This document shows positions 1 to 4,540 of a DNA stretch of 5,228 nt, one piece after another; position 1 is the first letter of the stretch; every line of letters starts with the position of its first letter. Below the pieces are notes generated by a model that was given only the letters and a program-made list of their open reading frames with translations, made no database searches and was not told the DNA's origin. A program made the position numbers and the translations under genes. Source of the stretch: JAAERC01 sp965602655 (GTDB lineage: Bacteria > Zixibacteria > MSB-5A5 > GN15 > PGXB01); NCBI GenBank assembly GCA_965602655.1, contig CBFCZE010000164.1, positions 1 through 5,228 on the forward strand. The letters are read 5' to 3'.

Positions 1-1970
1 TCCAGATTGCGAACGTACTGAGCATTTTGTTCGATAAATTCACGACGCGGTTCGACTACATCACCCATCAAAACCGAGAAAAGATGATCAGCCTCGGTGG
101 CATCCTCCAACGATACCGACAGGAGCGTTCGTGTCTCCGGATCCATCGTCGTTTTCCAGAGCTGTTCGGGATTCATCTCACCCAGTCCTTTATACCGTTG
201 TATCGAAACACCGTCACCACCGAGTTGCTTGATAAAACGGTCACGCTCCTCATCGTTGTAGGCATAATATTCCTTTTTGGCCTTATACACTTTGTACAGA
301 GGCGGTTGCGCGATATAAATATTCCCATGCTCTATAAGCTCTTTCATATGACGGAAGAGGAAGGTCAGAATCAAAGTCCGGATATGAGCACCATCAATAT
401 CGGCATCAGTCATAATTATAACTTTGTGATACCGCAGACCTTCAATATTAAAATCTTCTCTGATACCGCACCCGAGCGCGGTTATCATCGTCCGGATTTC
501 TTCATTGGATAAAACCCTATCAAGACGGGCCTTTTCAACATTCAGTATTTTTCCGCGAAGCGGCAAAATCGCCTGAGAGCGGCGGTCGCGTCCCTGTTTG
601 GCCGAACCTCCCGCCGAATCACCCTCAACAATATATATTTCACACATCGACGGGTCGGTCAATGAACAATCGGCCAGTTTACCCGGCAGAGCGGCATGAT
701 CGAGAGCCGTCTTACGACGGGTCAATTCTTTTGCTTTCCGTGCCGCCTCACGCGAACGGGCGGCGGAAATTATTTTCTCGGCAATTTTTTTGGCGTCGCG
801 CGGGGTTTCCTCAAAATGACTGGCGAGGTACTCATTGGTAATTGACTCGACAATACCGCGCACTTCGGAATTACCCAGTTTGGTTTTGGTCTGACCCTCA
901 AACTGCGGCTCAGGAACCTTGACCGATATAATTGCGGCCAAACCCTCGCGGGAATCATCACCGATCACCGAAATACGGTTTTTGCCATTCTTTCCGTTTT
1001 TTCCCTTACCGCCTTTGCCATTTTTGAGAAGATTATTTTTTATGAGATAATTATTAATGGTTCTGGTCAGGGCGGTGCGAAAACCGGTCAGATGTGTACC
1101 GCCTTCGATGGTATTGATATTGTTTACATAAGAGAAAAGATTTTCGTTGTAGCTGTCGTTGTACTGAATCGCAATTTCAACATCAACGCCATCTTTTTCC
1201 TTATGGAAGTAAATCGGTTTATGAAATAGCGGTGTTTTGTTTTCGTTGATATAGGCAACAAATGATGAAAGTCCACCTTTGTACAGAAATTCCTGCTGTT
1301 TGCCGTCTTTTCGATGATCAATCAGAGATATCTTTAATCCACTGTTAAGAAATGCGAGCTCGCGCATCCGGGCGACAAGCGTTCCAAACTTAAAATTGAC
1401 ATCGTTAAAAATAGTATTATCGGGATAAAAGCAGGTTTTGGTTCCGGGCTGTTTCCGCTTTCCAATTATTTTCACTTTTTCCTGCGCCTTACCCCTTTTG
1501 TATTCCTGTCTGAATACTTCTCCGTTACGGCAAACCTCAACCCAGCACCATTCGGAGAGGGCATTAACCACCGAAACCCCGACACCGTGCAAACCGCCGG
1601 AGACTTTATAGCTGGAGTGGTCAAATTTACCGCCGGCATGAAGCATCGTCATAACAACTTCCAGCGCCGATTTTTTCTGAGTCGGATGCTGACCGGTCGG
1701 AATGCCTCGACCGTTATCGGTAACGGTGATTGAATTATCTGTGCCTATCTCCACTTTTATGGCGGTGCAGAAACCGGCCACCGCCTCATCTATTGAGTTA
1801 TCGACAACTTCATACACCAGATGGTGCAGACCGCGGTTACTGACATCGCCGATATACATCGCCGGACGACGACGAACCGGCTCGAGACCGCGCAATACTT
1901 GAATTGTAGTGGCATCATACTGATGCTCTGTCTTTTTTATTTCCTTCACGTCTTCTGTTTCAACTTTCAC
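1..1970 (-). CDS. gyrB: DNA gyrase subunit B, C-terminus cut by window edge
   Basis: ATPase subunit of the type IIA topoisomerase that introduces negative supercoils together with GyrA in the cytoplasm. One open frame of 656 codons is visible. The GHKL ATPase domain comes first: MYIGD at residue 38, catalytic Glu54 and Asn58 in VYEVVDNSIDEA, DNGRGIP with Asp85, and the ATP-lid GGLHGVG around 125-131. The transducer domain follows, then TOPRIM with EGDSAGG (Glu449) and the metal-binding DAD at 522-524, and then QRYKGLGEMNPEQLW. The last visible residues, EPRREFIEQNAQYVRNL, are the usual GyrB ending, so only a few codons are missing (expected total about 658). This is the short form without the large insert of the E. 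coli protein. The GTG start is chosen because an in-frame TAG lies just upstream, AGGAA precedes it by 10 bases, and the next candidate would cut conserved sequence. QRYKGLGEMNPEQLW favours GyrB over ParE. Residues 316-331 are a Lys/Gly/Asn low-complexity insert. Probably cotranscribed with dciA. Confidence 0.97.
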   Translation of the reverse strand, partial: MKVETEDVKEIKKTEHQYDATTIQVLRGLEPVRRRPAMYIGDVSNRGLHHLVYEVVDNSIDEAVAGFCTAIKVEIGTDNSITVTDNGRGIPTGQHPTQKKSALEVVMTMLHAGGKFDHSSYKVSGGLHGVGVSVVNALSEWCWVEVCRNGEVFRQEYKRGKAQEKVKIIGKRKQPGTKTCFYPDNTIFNDVNFKFGTLVARMRELAFLNSGLKISLIDHRKDGKQQEFLYKGGLSSFVAYINENKTPLFHKPIYFHKEKDGVDVEIAIQYNDSYNENLFSYVNNINTIEGGTHLTGFRTALTRTINNYLIKNNLLKNGKGGKGKNGKNGKNRISVIGDDSREGLAAIISVKVPEPQFEGQTKTKLGNSEVRGIVESITNEYLASHFEETPRDAKKIAEKIISAARSREAARKAKELTRRKTALDHAALPGKLADCSLTDPSMCEIYIVEGDSAGGSAKQGRDRRSQAILPLRGKILNVEKARLDRVLSNEEIRTMITALGCGIREDFNIEGLRYHKVIIMTDADIDGAHIRTLILTFLFRHMKELIEHGNIYIAQPPLYKVYKAKKEYYAYNDEERDRFIKQLGGDGVSIQRYKGLGEMNPEQLWKTTMDPETRTLLSVSLEDATEADHLFSVLMGDVVEPRREFIEQNAQYVRNL

Positions 1971-1980
1971 TGGCGTTTGT

Positions 1981-1985
1981 TTCCT
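1981..1985 (-). promoter_or_regulatory. Ribosome binding site of gyrB
   Basis: AGGAA on the minus strand, 10 bases before the GTG start of gyrB. It lies in the 21-base gap after the dciA stop. It supports GTG at 1970 as the true start, since an in-frame TAG lies shortly upstream and no ATG start occurs before conserved GyrB sequence begins. Confidence 0.65.
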
Positions 1986-1991
1986 GTGTAT

Positions 1992-2306
1992 CTATGCAAT
2001 AAAATGTATTTTTTTTACCGAGCGACCCCCCGGAACGGTATGGATTTCCCGTAGAATACGATCAACATCTAATAGCAGTTCCTGGCGCCAGACAGCATCG
2101 GGTACCGAAATCAGCAAGGTATCATTTTCATATCTGATTGCTTTTGATACCTCGGCTATCTTTTCCCCTACAATCTCGGGCCAGGAGTTAACTATTTTCC
2201 ATCCGTCCAGCGTATAGCCGAGACCCATACGAGCTAAAATACTGTTAAGCAGCGGTCCCAGCCGGGTTGCCGACTTTTTGGAGCTTATATTTTTAGTCGT
2301 TTTCAT
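1992..2306 (-). CDS. dciA: DciA-like replicative helicase loader (DUF721)
   Basis: 104 residues. DciA-family proteins act with DnaB in loading the replicative helicase in the many bacteria that lack DnaC/DnaI loaders. Visible family features are a basic N-terminus (residues 1-15), GPLLNSILARMGL (17-29), then W36 and the W-P-E-IVG-x2-IA core at 42-51. A beta stretch, LLISVPDAVWRQEL (64-77), and a closing amphipathic helix DVDRILREI follow. Length is within the usual 90-150 range for single-domain DUF721 proteins. Position directly upstream of gyrB matches the frequent dciA-gyrB order and supports the call. recF, often next to this pair, is not present here. The ATG has no purine-rich ribosome binding site, and the predicted transcription start is only about 2 bases upstream. 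Function in this organism is inferred from family and context. Confidence 0.85.
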   Translation of the reverse strand: MKTTKNISSKKSATRLGPLLNSILARMGLGYTLDGWKIVNSWPEIVGEKIAEVSKAIRYENDTLLISVPDAVWRQELLLDVDRILREIHTVPGGRSVKKIHFIA

Positions 2307-2314
2307 ACAACTAA

Positions 2315-2343
2315 AATATAACTAATTTTTAGATGTAGAGCAA
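2315..2343 (-). promoter_or_regulatory. Sigma70-like promoter for dciA-gyrB
   Basis: On the minus strand, a -35 element TTGCTC (2338-2343) and a -10 element TATATT (2315-2320) are separated by exactly 17 bases of AT-rich spacer. The expected start of transcription is near 2308, one or two bases before the dciA ATG (2304-2306). This would give a leaderless or near-leaderless transcript, consistent with the absence of a Shine-Dalgarno sequence. Not tested; the region is AT-rich, so chance matches are possible. Confidence 0.5.
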
Positions 2344-2406
2344 GAAAAAATAATTTTCTATCTTATTAAATTGCAAAACGTTATGGAAATGTGAGACTGT
2401 TTATTT

Positions 2407-2435
2407 AAAAAAACTACCAGCTTTTATCAACTGAT
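2407..2435 (-). terminator. Weak intrinsic terminator ending the four-gene operon
   Basis: On the minus strand a 7-bp stem (ATCAGTT with AGCTGGT, two G:U pairs) encloses a six-base loop. Two bases later a run of seven T follows. The stem lies inside the last codons of the 144-codon gene, and the T run starts immediately after its TAG stop. The stem is not GC-rich, so termination may be partial, leaving some read-through into dciA-gyrB. Confidence 0.45.
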
Positions 2436-2848
2436 CTAAGTTGTCGTTTTTTCGGATGTTTGGGATTGGGGATATAAAAATCCGGACCCTCCCGACGAAC
2501 CATTCTGACTGTTAAATCCTGACAGGCCTGACAGCGACGTAAGCAATTAATATCCTTCTTTCTAACCAGACGGCGGCCGCGATGTTCCGGCGCGTAAACC
2601 GGATTGGCTACAATTTCATAACCTTTTGACGGGTTATTTTCATCGTAAAAGCGAACGCCGGCGATTATATTACGGGTTCCCGGTTCGTAAATTGTAGCGC
2701 CCGGACATTCAATAAAGACCTTATCGTCATCGAGTTCATCGTCATTTTTAAACGGATTTTCGGCCGGTTTCTTGACTTCGTTTTTTACCTTATTCGACCG
2801 TTTCTTTTTGCCTTTATTTTTTTTCTGAGGATTCGATTCTGGTGACAT
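2414..2848 (-). CDS. Hypothetical basic protein with CxxxCxxC cluster
   Basis: 144 residues, family not recognised. Residues 1-35 are Lys/Asn-rich and probably disordered (KKNKGKKKRSNKVK). An acidic linker DDELDDDK (36-43) follows, then a folded-looking region from about 44 to 135. Four cysteines are present: C48 in ECPG, and C102, C106 and C109 in CLRRCQAC, a CxxxCxxC arrangement that could bind zinc. The rest is rich in Arg, and the tail PNPKHPKKRQ is basic, so nucleic-acid binding is possible but unproven. The ATG at 2848 is chosen over an in-frame ATG at 2920 because GGAG sits 6 bases upstream of it, and the 2920 start would overlap 71 bases of the preceding gene. Only one base separates this start from the stop of the HAD-like gene, so translation is probably coupled. 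No signal peptide or membrane segment. Confidence 0.8.
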   Translation of the reverse strand: MSPESNPQKKNKGKKKRSNKVKNEVKKPAENPFKNDDELDDDKVFIECPGATIYEPGTRNIIAGVRFYDENNPSKGYEIVANPVYAPEHRGRRLVRKKDINCLRRCQACQDLTVRMVRREGPDFYIPNPKHPKKRQLRSVDKSW

Positions 2849-2849
2849 A

Positions 2850-3086
2850 TTAAACTCCAAGGTAAAGGTCAGCTTTGGGTCGTCCAAAAACCAGAGATGC
2901 TTTTCCCGGGATTGAATCAAGAAATTTAACGATTTTTTTAGGTTCAGTCAGATTTGTCAGCGATTGAGTAAAAAAAAGTATCTCGGCGTTTCTTTTGGAT
3001 GCATTGATTGCAGGCAGAAGAGGCGCATAGTTGGGCCGATCATTTACATTGATCGGGACATTATCTATATCAAGGGCAACTTTCAT
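2850..3086 (-). CDS. Miniature HAD-like protein, possibly inactive
   Basis: 78 residues. The pattern resembles small HAD-superfamily phosphatase-like proteins. A first strand KVALDIDNV carries a DxD motif (D6, D8), the motif I position. A second strand ILFFTQ ends in T40, the motif II position. A helix KKIVKFLDSI follows, then RPKADLYLGV (69-78), resembling the K-P-x-ADLY-I-D-D segment of such proteins. The acidic pair that would form motif IV is absent: the chain stops at Gly-Val. The DNA for these last residues doubles as the ribosome binding site of the next gene (GGAG). Start at 3086 has AGGA 9 bases upstream, overlapping the end of the membrane-protein gene 6 bases away. Seen: the motifs and length. 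Inferred: the HAD fold. A different Rossmann-like fold remains possible, and the substrate is unknown. Confidence 0.75.
   Translation of the reverse strand: MKVALDIDNVPINVNDRPNYAPLLPAINASKRNAEILFFTQSLTNLTEPKKIVKFLDSIPGKASLVFGRPKADLYLGV
2855..2858 (-). promoter_or_regulatory. Ribosome binding site deciding the 144-codon gene start
   Basis: GGAG on the minus strand, 6 bases before ATG at 2848. It is embedded in the last sense codons of the HAD-like gene, so the two genes share sequence and are likely translated in a coupled way. Confidence 0.6.
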
Positions 3087-3092
3087 TATAGA

Positions 3093-3404
3093 TTATCCTT
3101 TGACCATCAAGACAACTGAGAAGAATGCCACCGTTACCGGCAGTATATAAACAAATGAATAGGGTAAAAAATAGGTGGCAACAAATGTTACGGCAACCGA
3201 GGGTATAACGACAAAGCGGACCAGATTGAAGGAAAGCTTGGTTACCTTGCCAAGCAATAGACCAACAATACTTACCAGTAAAAGGGCAGCGGCGATGATA
3301 CCGGCCGTTCCGAATTTCTCTTCGATAAACTGGCGACCGACATCAATTAGCCCGGAGGGCTCGTTAATCTGAGAAGCGGCTTGCTGTATAAATTCGATGA
3401 TCAT
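3093..3404 (-). CDS. Small three-helix membrane protein, unknown function
   Basis: 103 residues, family not recognised. The N-terminal 32 residues are polar and look like an amphipathic cytoplasmic or interfacial helix (EFIQQAASQI, VGRQFIEEKFG). Three hydrophobic segments follow, at about 33-52 (GIIAAALLLVSIVGLLLG), 61-80 (with a central Pro68) and 84-101. The loop between the first two carries Lys53, Lys56 and Arg63, suggesting it faces the cytoplasm; the chain ends in Lys-Gly. There is no cleavable signal peptide. ATG at 3404 is preceded by AGGGA with 5-base spacing, overlapping the stop codon of the upstream 72-codon gene. Eight bases separate it from that gene and six from the HAD-like gene downstream, so it is the second cistron of a compact operon. 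No catalytic motif is visible. Confidence 0.8.
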   Translation of the reverse strand: MIIEFIQQAASQINEPSGLIDVGRQFIEEKFGTAGIIAAALLLVSIVGLLLGKVTKLSFNLVRFVVIPSVAVTFVATYFLPYSFVYILPVTVAFFSVVLMVKG

Positions 3405-3412
3405 AATAGTCC

Positions 3413-3631
3413 CTAAAATTCATCCATAGGTTCAATAGTTAATGAAGATTCACCGACACAATTGAGTCCGGTCATACGTTGTGTCAAGAAATTCTGGGAA
3501 GCTATCCAGTTGTGCGAAATGGCCAACAACTCCTCATGCTCCATTTCGCTTTCCCAGTCAAGAATGACAGTATCAATTTGCCGCCCATTGACGTCCAGGT
3601 CATCCATTGTGAGAGTAAATTTGACTTTCAT
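3413..3631 (-). CDS. Small acidic hypothetical protein
   Basis: 72 residues, not recognised. The N-terminus looks like beta strands (VKFTLTMDDLDVNG, DTVILDWES). A likely helix EMEHEELLAISHNWIASQNFL follows, and the chain ends in an acidic tail (IEPMDEF). There is one cysteine and no membrane segment or signal peptide. It is the first visible gene of the four-gene operon. ATG at 3631 is preceded by GAG eight bases upstream and AAGG thirteen bases upstream, a weaker ribosome binding site than its neighbours have. Support comes from its place in a tight same-strand run, where its TAG overlaps the AGGGA of the next gene. No alternative frame here has comparable support. Confidence 0.7.
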   Translation of the reverse strand: MKVKFTLTMDDLDVNGRQIDTVILDWESEMEHEELLAISHNWIASQNFLTQRMTGLNCVGESSLTIEPMDEF

Positions 3632-3850
3632 AGCTGCTACTCAACCTTTCTATTATGTTCCGTTTGCTTTGCATAAAGAGAATTTGCAAGAGAAGTGCCG
3701 ACCGTAAGAGGATATTGTCCTGGAATAGTATCTCGTTGAATAGCAACGCCTTAAAAATAAGAATGTTCAATTTTAGAGCAATTTTTGTCGCTGTCATGAA
3801 CTGGCGGACTAGTAAAAATATGGCAAAAAGCCTATACCCAATGGGATAAG
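3632..3850. other. Noncoding leader region upstream of the four-gene operon
   Basis: About 220 bases without a credible gene. Short open frames exist on both strands but lack ribosome binding sites and show no family resemblance. A candidate minus-strand promoter (3754-3781) lies here. A short inverted pair, TTGCA with TGCAA, lies near 3670-3690. Confidence 0.6.
3754..3781 (-). promoter_or_regulatory. Candidate promoter for the four-gene operon
   Basis: Minus strand: TTGCTC (3776-3781), a 16-base spacer, and TATTTT (3754-3759). The -35 hexamer is identical to that of the candidate dciA promoter. The predicted leader to the ATG at 3631 is about 115 bases. Weak -10 match in AT-rich sequence, so uncertain. 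Confidence 0.3.
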
Positions 3851-3852
3851 TT

Positions 3853-3884
3853 AAACCCCGGACGGAGATTATACCGGGGTTTTG
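3853..3884. terminator. GC-rich terminator-like hairpin
   Basis: Perfect 9-bp inverted repeat AAACCCCGG (3853-3861) with CCGGGGTTT (3874-3882), 12-base loop. On the plus strand it is followed by TG after a run of four T. On the minus strand the stem ends in GGGGTTT and then AACTT. Both T tracts are short, so direction is unclear. No confident gene reads into it from either side, which suggests an unrecognised transcript or an attenuator. Confidence 0.5.
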
Positions 3885-3900
3885 TACTGCGGATTTTATT

Positions 3901-3930
3901 GAAATCTTTGGTTTTAGTCCCAAAGATTTC
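3901..3930. repeat. Perfect 11-bp inverted repeat
   Basis: GAAATCTTTGG (3901-3911) and CCAAAGATTTC (3920-3930) are exact reverse complements separated by eight bases. No strong T tract follows on either strand, so it is probably not a simple terminator. It sits 18 bases beyond the GC-rich hairpin and 10 bases before the 111-base element. Confidence 0.75.
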
Positions 3931-3940
3931 TAATTTATAA

Positions 3941-4051
3941 GCTGTCTCCCTATTCTTTTGGCTGGATAGAGGGTCAGCGTGTGTATTGACTCCCCCCAAA
4001 TCCGGAAAACTGATGTTCCATCTCCTTGCCATTTTTTAACAGGGAAACAGC
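3941..4051. repeat. 111-base element with 11-bp imperfect terminal inverted repeats
   Basis: The left end GCTGTCTCCCT (3941-3951) and right end AGGGAAACAGC (4041-4051) are inverted copies with one mismatch. As minus-strand RNA that mismatch becomes a G:U pair, so all 11 positions pair. Inside lies a second fold at 3964-4003: outer GGAT with ATCC and inner GGGTCA with TGACTC, the second again helped by G:U pairing on one strand or the other. This could be a small nonautonomous mobile element or a structured RNA. No clear target-site duplication flanks it (ATAA on the left, CATG on the right). Confidence 0.5.
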
Positions 4052-4053
4052 CA

Positions 4054-4109
4054 TGCGAAGTATTGGATATAATCTATTTATAATACAATATGATATCCTG
4101 CATTTCGCA
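4054..4109. repeat. Long imperfect stem-loop
   Basis: Two 17-base arms (4054-4070 and 4093-4109) pair at 15 of 17 positions including two G:T. The arms have perfect outer TGCGAA/TTCGCA and inner GGATAT/ATATCC blocks. The loop is 22 bases and AT-rich. It begins two bases after the 111-base element. Confidence 0.55.
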
Positions 4110-4125
4110 CAGAGTCAACAGAGCG

Positions 4126-4145
4126 GGCCTAAGGTCCCATAGGCC
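4126..4145. repeat. GC-rich short hairpin
   Basis: GGCCTA (4126-4131) and TAGGCC (4140-4145) pair perfectly around an eight-base loop. No T tract follows on either strand. Confidence 0.45.
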
Positions 4146-4257
4146 TTATCCTCCATGTTTAAGGTTAACGGTCAATAGTGAGGGTATTGGGTGGAGATAC
4201 GAGTCGCTATTATACTTTGGCTATATATGAGGTGGGATAGAAGATTACTTAATTATC

Positions 4258-4282
4258 TATATTCCAATATACAGACTGTATA
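4258..4282. repeat. Two overlapping palindromes, operator-like
   Basis: TATATT-CC-AATATA (4258-4271) is a perfect inverted repeat with a two-base centre. It overlaps TATACAG-A-CTGTATA (4268-4282), a perfect 15-base palindrome with a single central base. Such short-spaced symmetry is typical of dimeric regulator sites, but no regulator can be named. Confidence 0.4.
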
Positions 4283-4333
4283 GCGTTTTGTCAAGTAATA
4301 TTTGCAATACCTGTCTATGATATTGAATAAAAG

Positions 4334-4371
4334 CGCTTAATGTTATCTATCAACGATGATAAAGCATTGCG
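4334..4371. repeat. Bulged stem-loop of about 15 pairs
   Basis: Pairs from outside in: CGC/GCG, AATG/CATT, TTATC/GATAA and ATC/GAT around a three-base AAC loop. Small bulges are TT at 4337-4338, T at 4348 and AG at 4363-4364. The alternation of paired blocks and bulges looks more like RNA structure than a DNA operator. Confidence 0.45.
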
Positions 4372-4392
4372 ATTTATAAACATAAACACCTC

Positions 4393-4432
4393 CCTTGATC
4401 CGACTTTCAAGAAAGTTAAGTCCAATCTAAGG
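4393..4432. repeat. Bulged stem-loop of about 12 pairs
   Basis: CCTTGAT (4393-4399) pairs with ATC-T-AAGG (4425-4432, one bulged T). After a 2x2 internal loop, GACTT (4402-4406) pairs with AAGTC (4418-4422). An alternative small hairpin, ACTTT/AAAGT with a CAAG loop, competes for the apex. About 110 bases upstream of the propeller gene. Confidence 0.45.
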
Positions 4433-4447
4433 TGATATCTTAAATAG

Positions 4448-4477
4448 TTATTAATTCTAATTTTGGATGATTATAAT
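4448..4477 (+). promoter_or_regulatory. Candidate promoter for the propeller gene
   Basis: A perfect -10 TATAAT (4472-4477) with a weak -35-like TTATTA (4448-4453) at 18-base spacing. The predicted start near 4484 gives a leader of about 57 bases to ATG 4541. The -10 lies in the palindrome GATTATAATC, so an inverted -10 also exists on the other strand. Confidence 0.35.
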
Positions 4478-4491
4478 CCATCATGTATGAT
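4464..4491. promoter_or_regulatory. Nested inverted repeats over the candidate -10
   Basis: TGGAT/ATCCA (4464-4480) surrounds the palindrome GATTATAATC. ATGAT, ATCAT and ATGAT occur at 4467, 4480 and 4487, the last two forming ATCAT-GT-ATGAT. The placement over -10 and transcription start would suit a repressor operator. No regulator is identified. Confidence 0.3.
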
Positions 4492-4540
4492 TTTCTAACG
4501 TATTACATCTAAAATGAATAAACAAAATAGGAGAAAACAA

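Larger units (their letters stand above)
4110..4462. other. Gene-free AT-rich spacer with several secondary structures
   Basis: No open frame with a ribosome binding site or recognisable protein, and no tRNA-like T-loop, is seen. The stretch holds the hairpins and palindromes listed separately. Confidence 0.55.

Noticed and set aside
27..1902. Several open frames on both strands inside gyrB
   Set aside because: All are out of frame with the unbroken, motif-complete GyrB frame.
1..1970. ParE rather than GyrB
   Set aside because: QRYKGLGEMNPEQLW, the C-terminal ending and the dciA neighbour fit GyrB.
2849..2920. Upstream extension of the 144-codon gene to ATG 2920
   Set aside because: It would overlap the HAD-like gene by 71 bases, while GGAG precisely precedes the ATG at 2848.
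3655..3849. Plus-strand open frame of 64 codons ending just before the GC-rich hairpin
   Set aside because: No ribosome binding site, composition unlike the real genes here, and no recognisable pattern; the position before the hairpin is suggestive but not enough.
3600..3923. Minus-strand open frame of 107 codons
   Set aside because: It overlaps the start of the 72-codon gene in another frame and has low-complexity Ile/Leu-rich content from AT-rich DNA.
3832..4032. Minus-strand open frame of 66 codons across the hairpins
   Set aside because: Although GCAAGGAGATGG lies around its start, it spans three inverted repeats and shows no family resemblance; the structures explain the sequence better.
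4268..4282. LexA/SOS box
   Set aside because: The half-sites are in the opposite order (ACAG-N-CTGT rather than CTGT-N8-ACAG).
4110..4500. Replication origin suggested by dciA-gyrB nearby and AT-rich DNA
   Set aside because: Only imperfect DnaA-box-like 9-mers are seen (for example TTATAAACA near 4374); no cluster of good boxes.
3632..4540. tRNA, SRP RNA, known riboswitch or CRISPR
   Set aside because: No T-loop or cloverleaf, no SRP apical motif, none of the common riboswitch cores I can recall, and no regularly spaced direct repeats.
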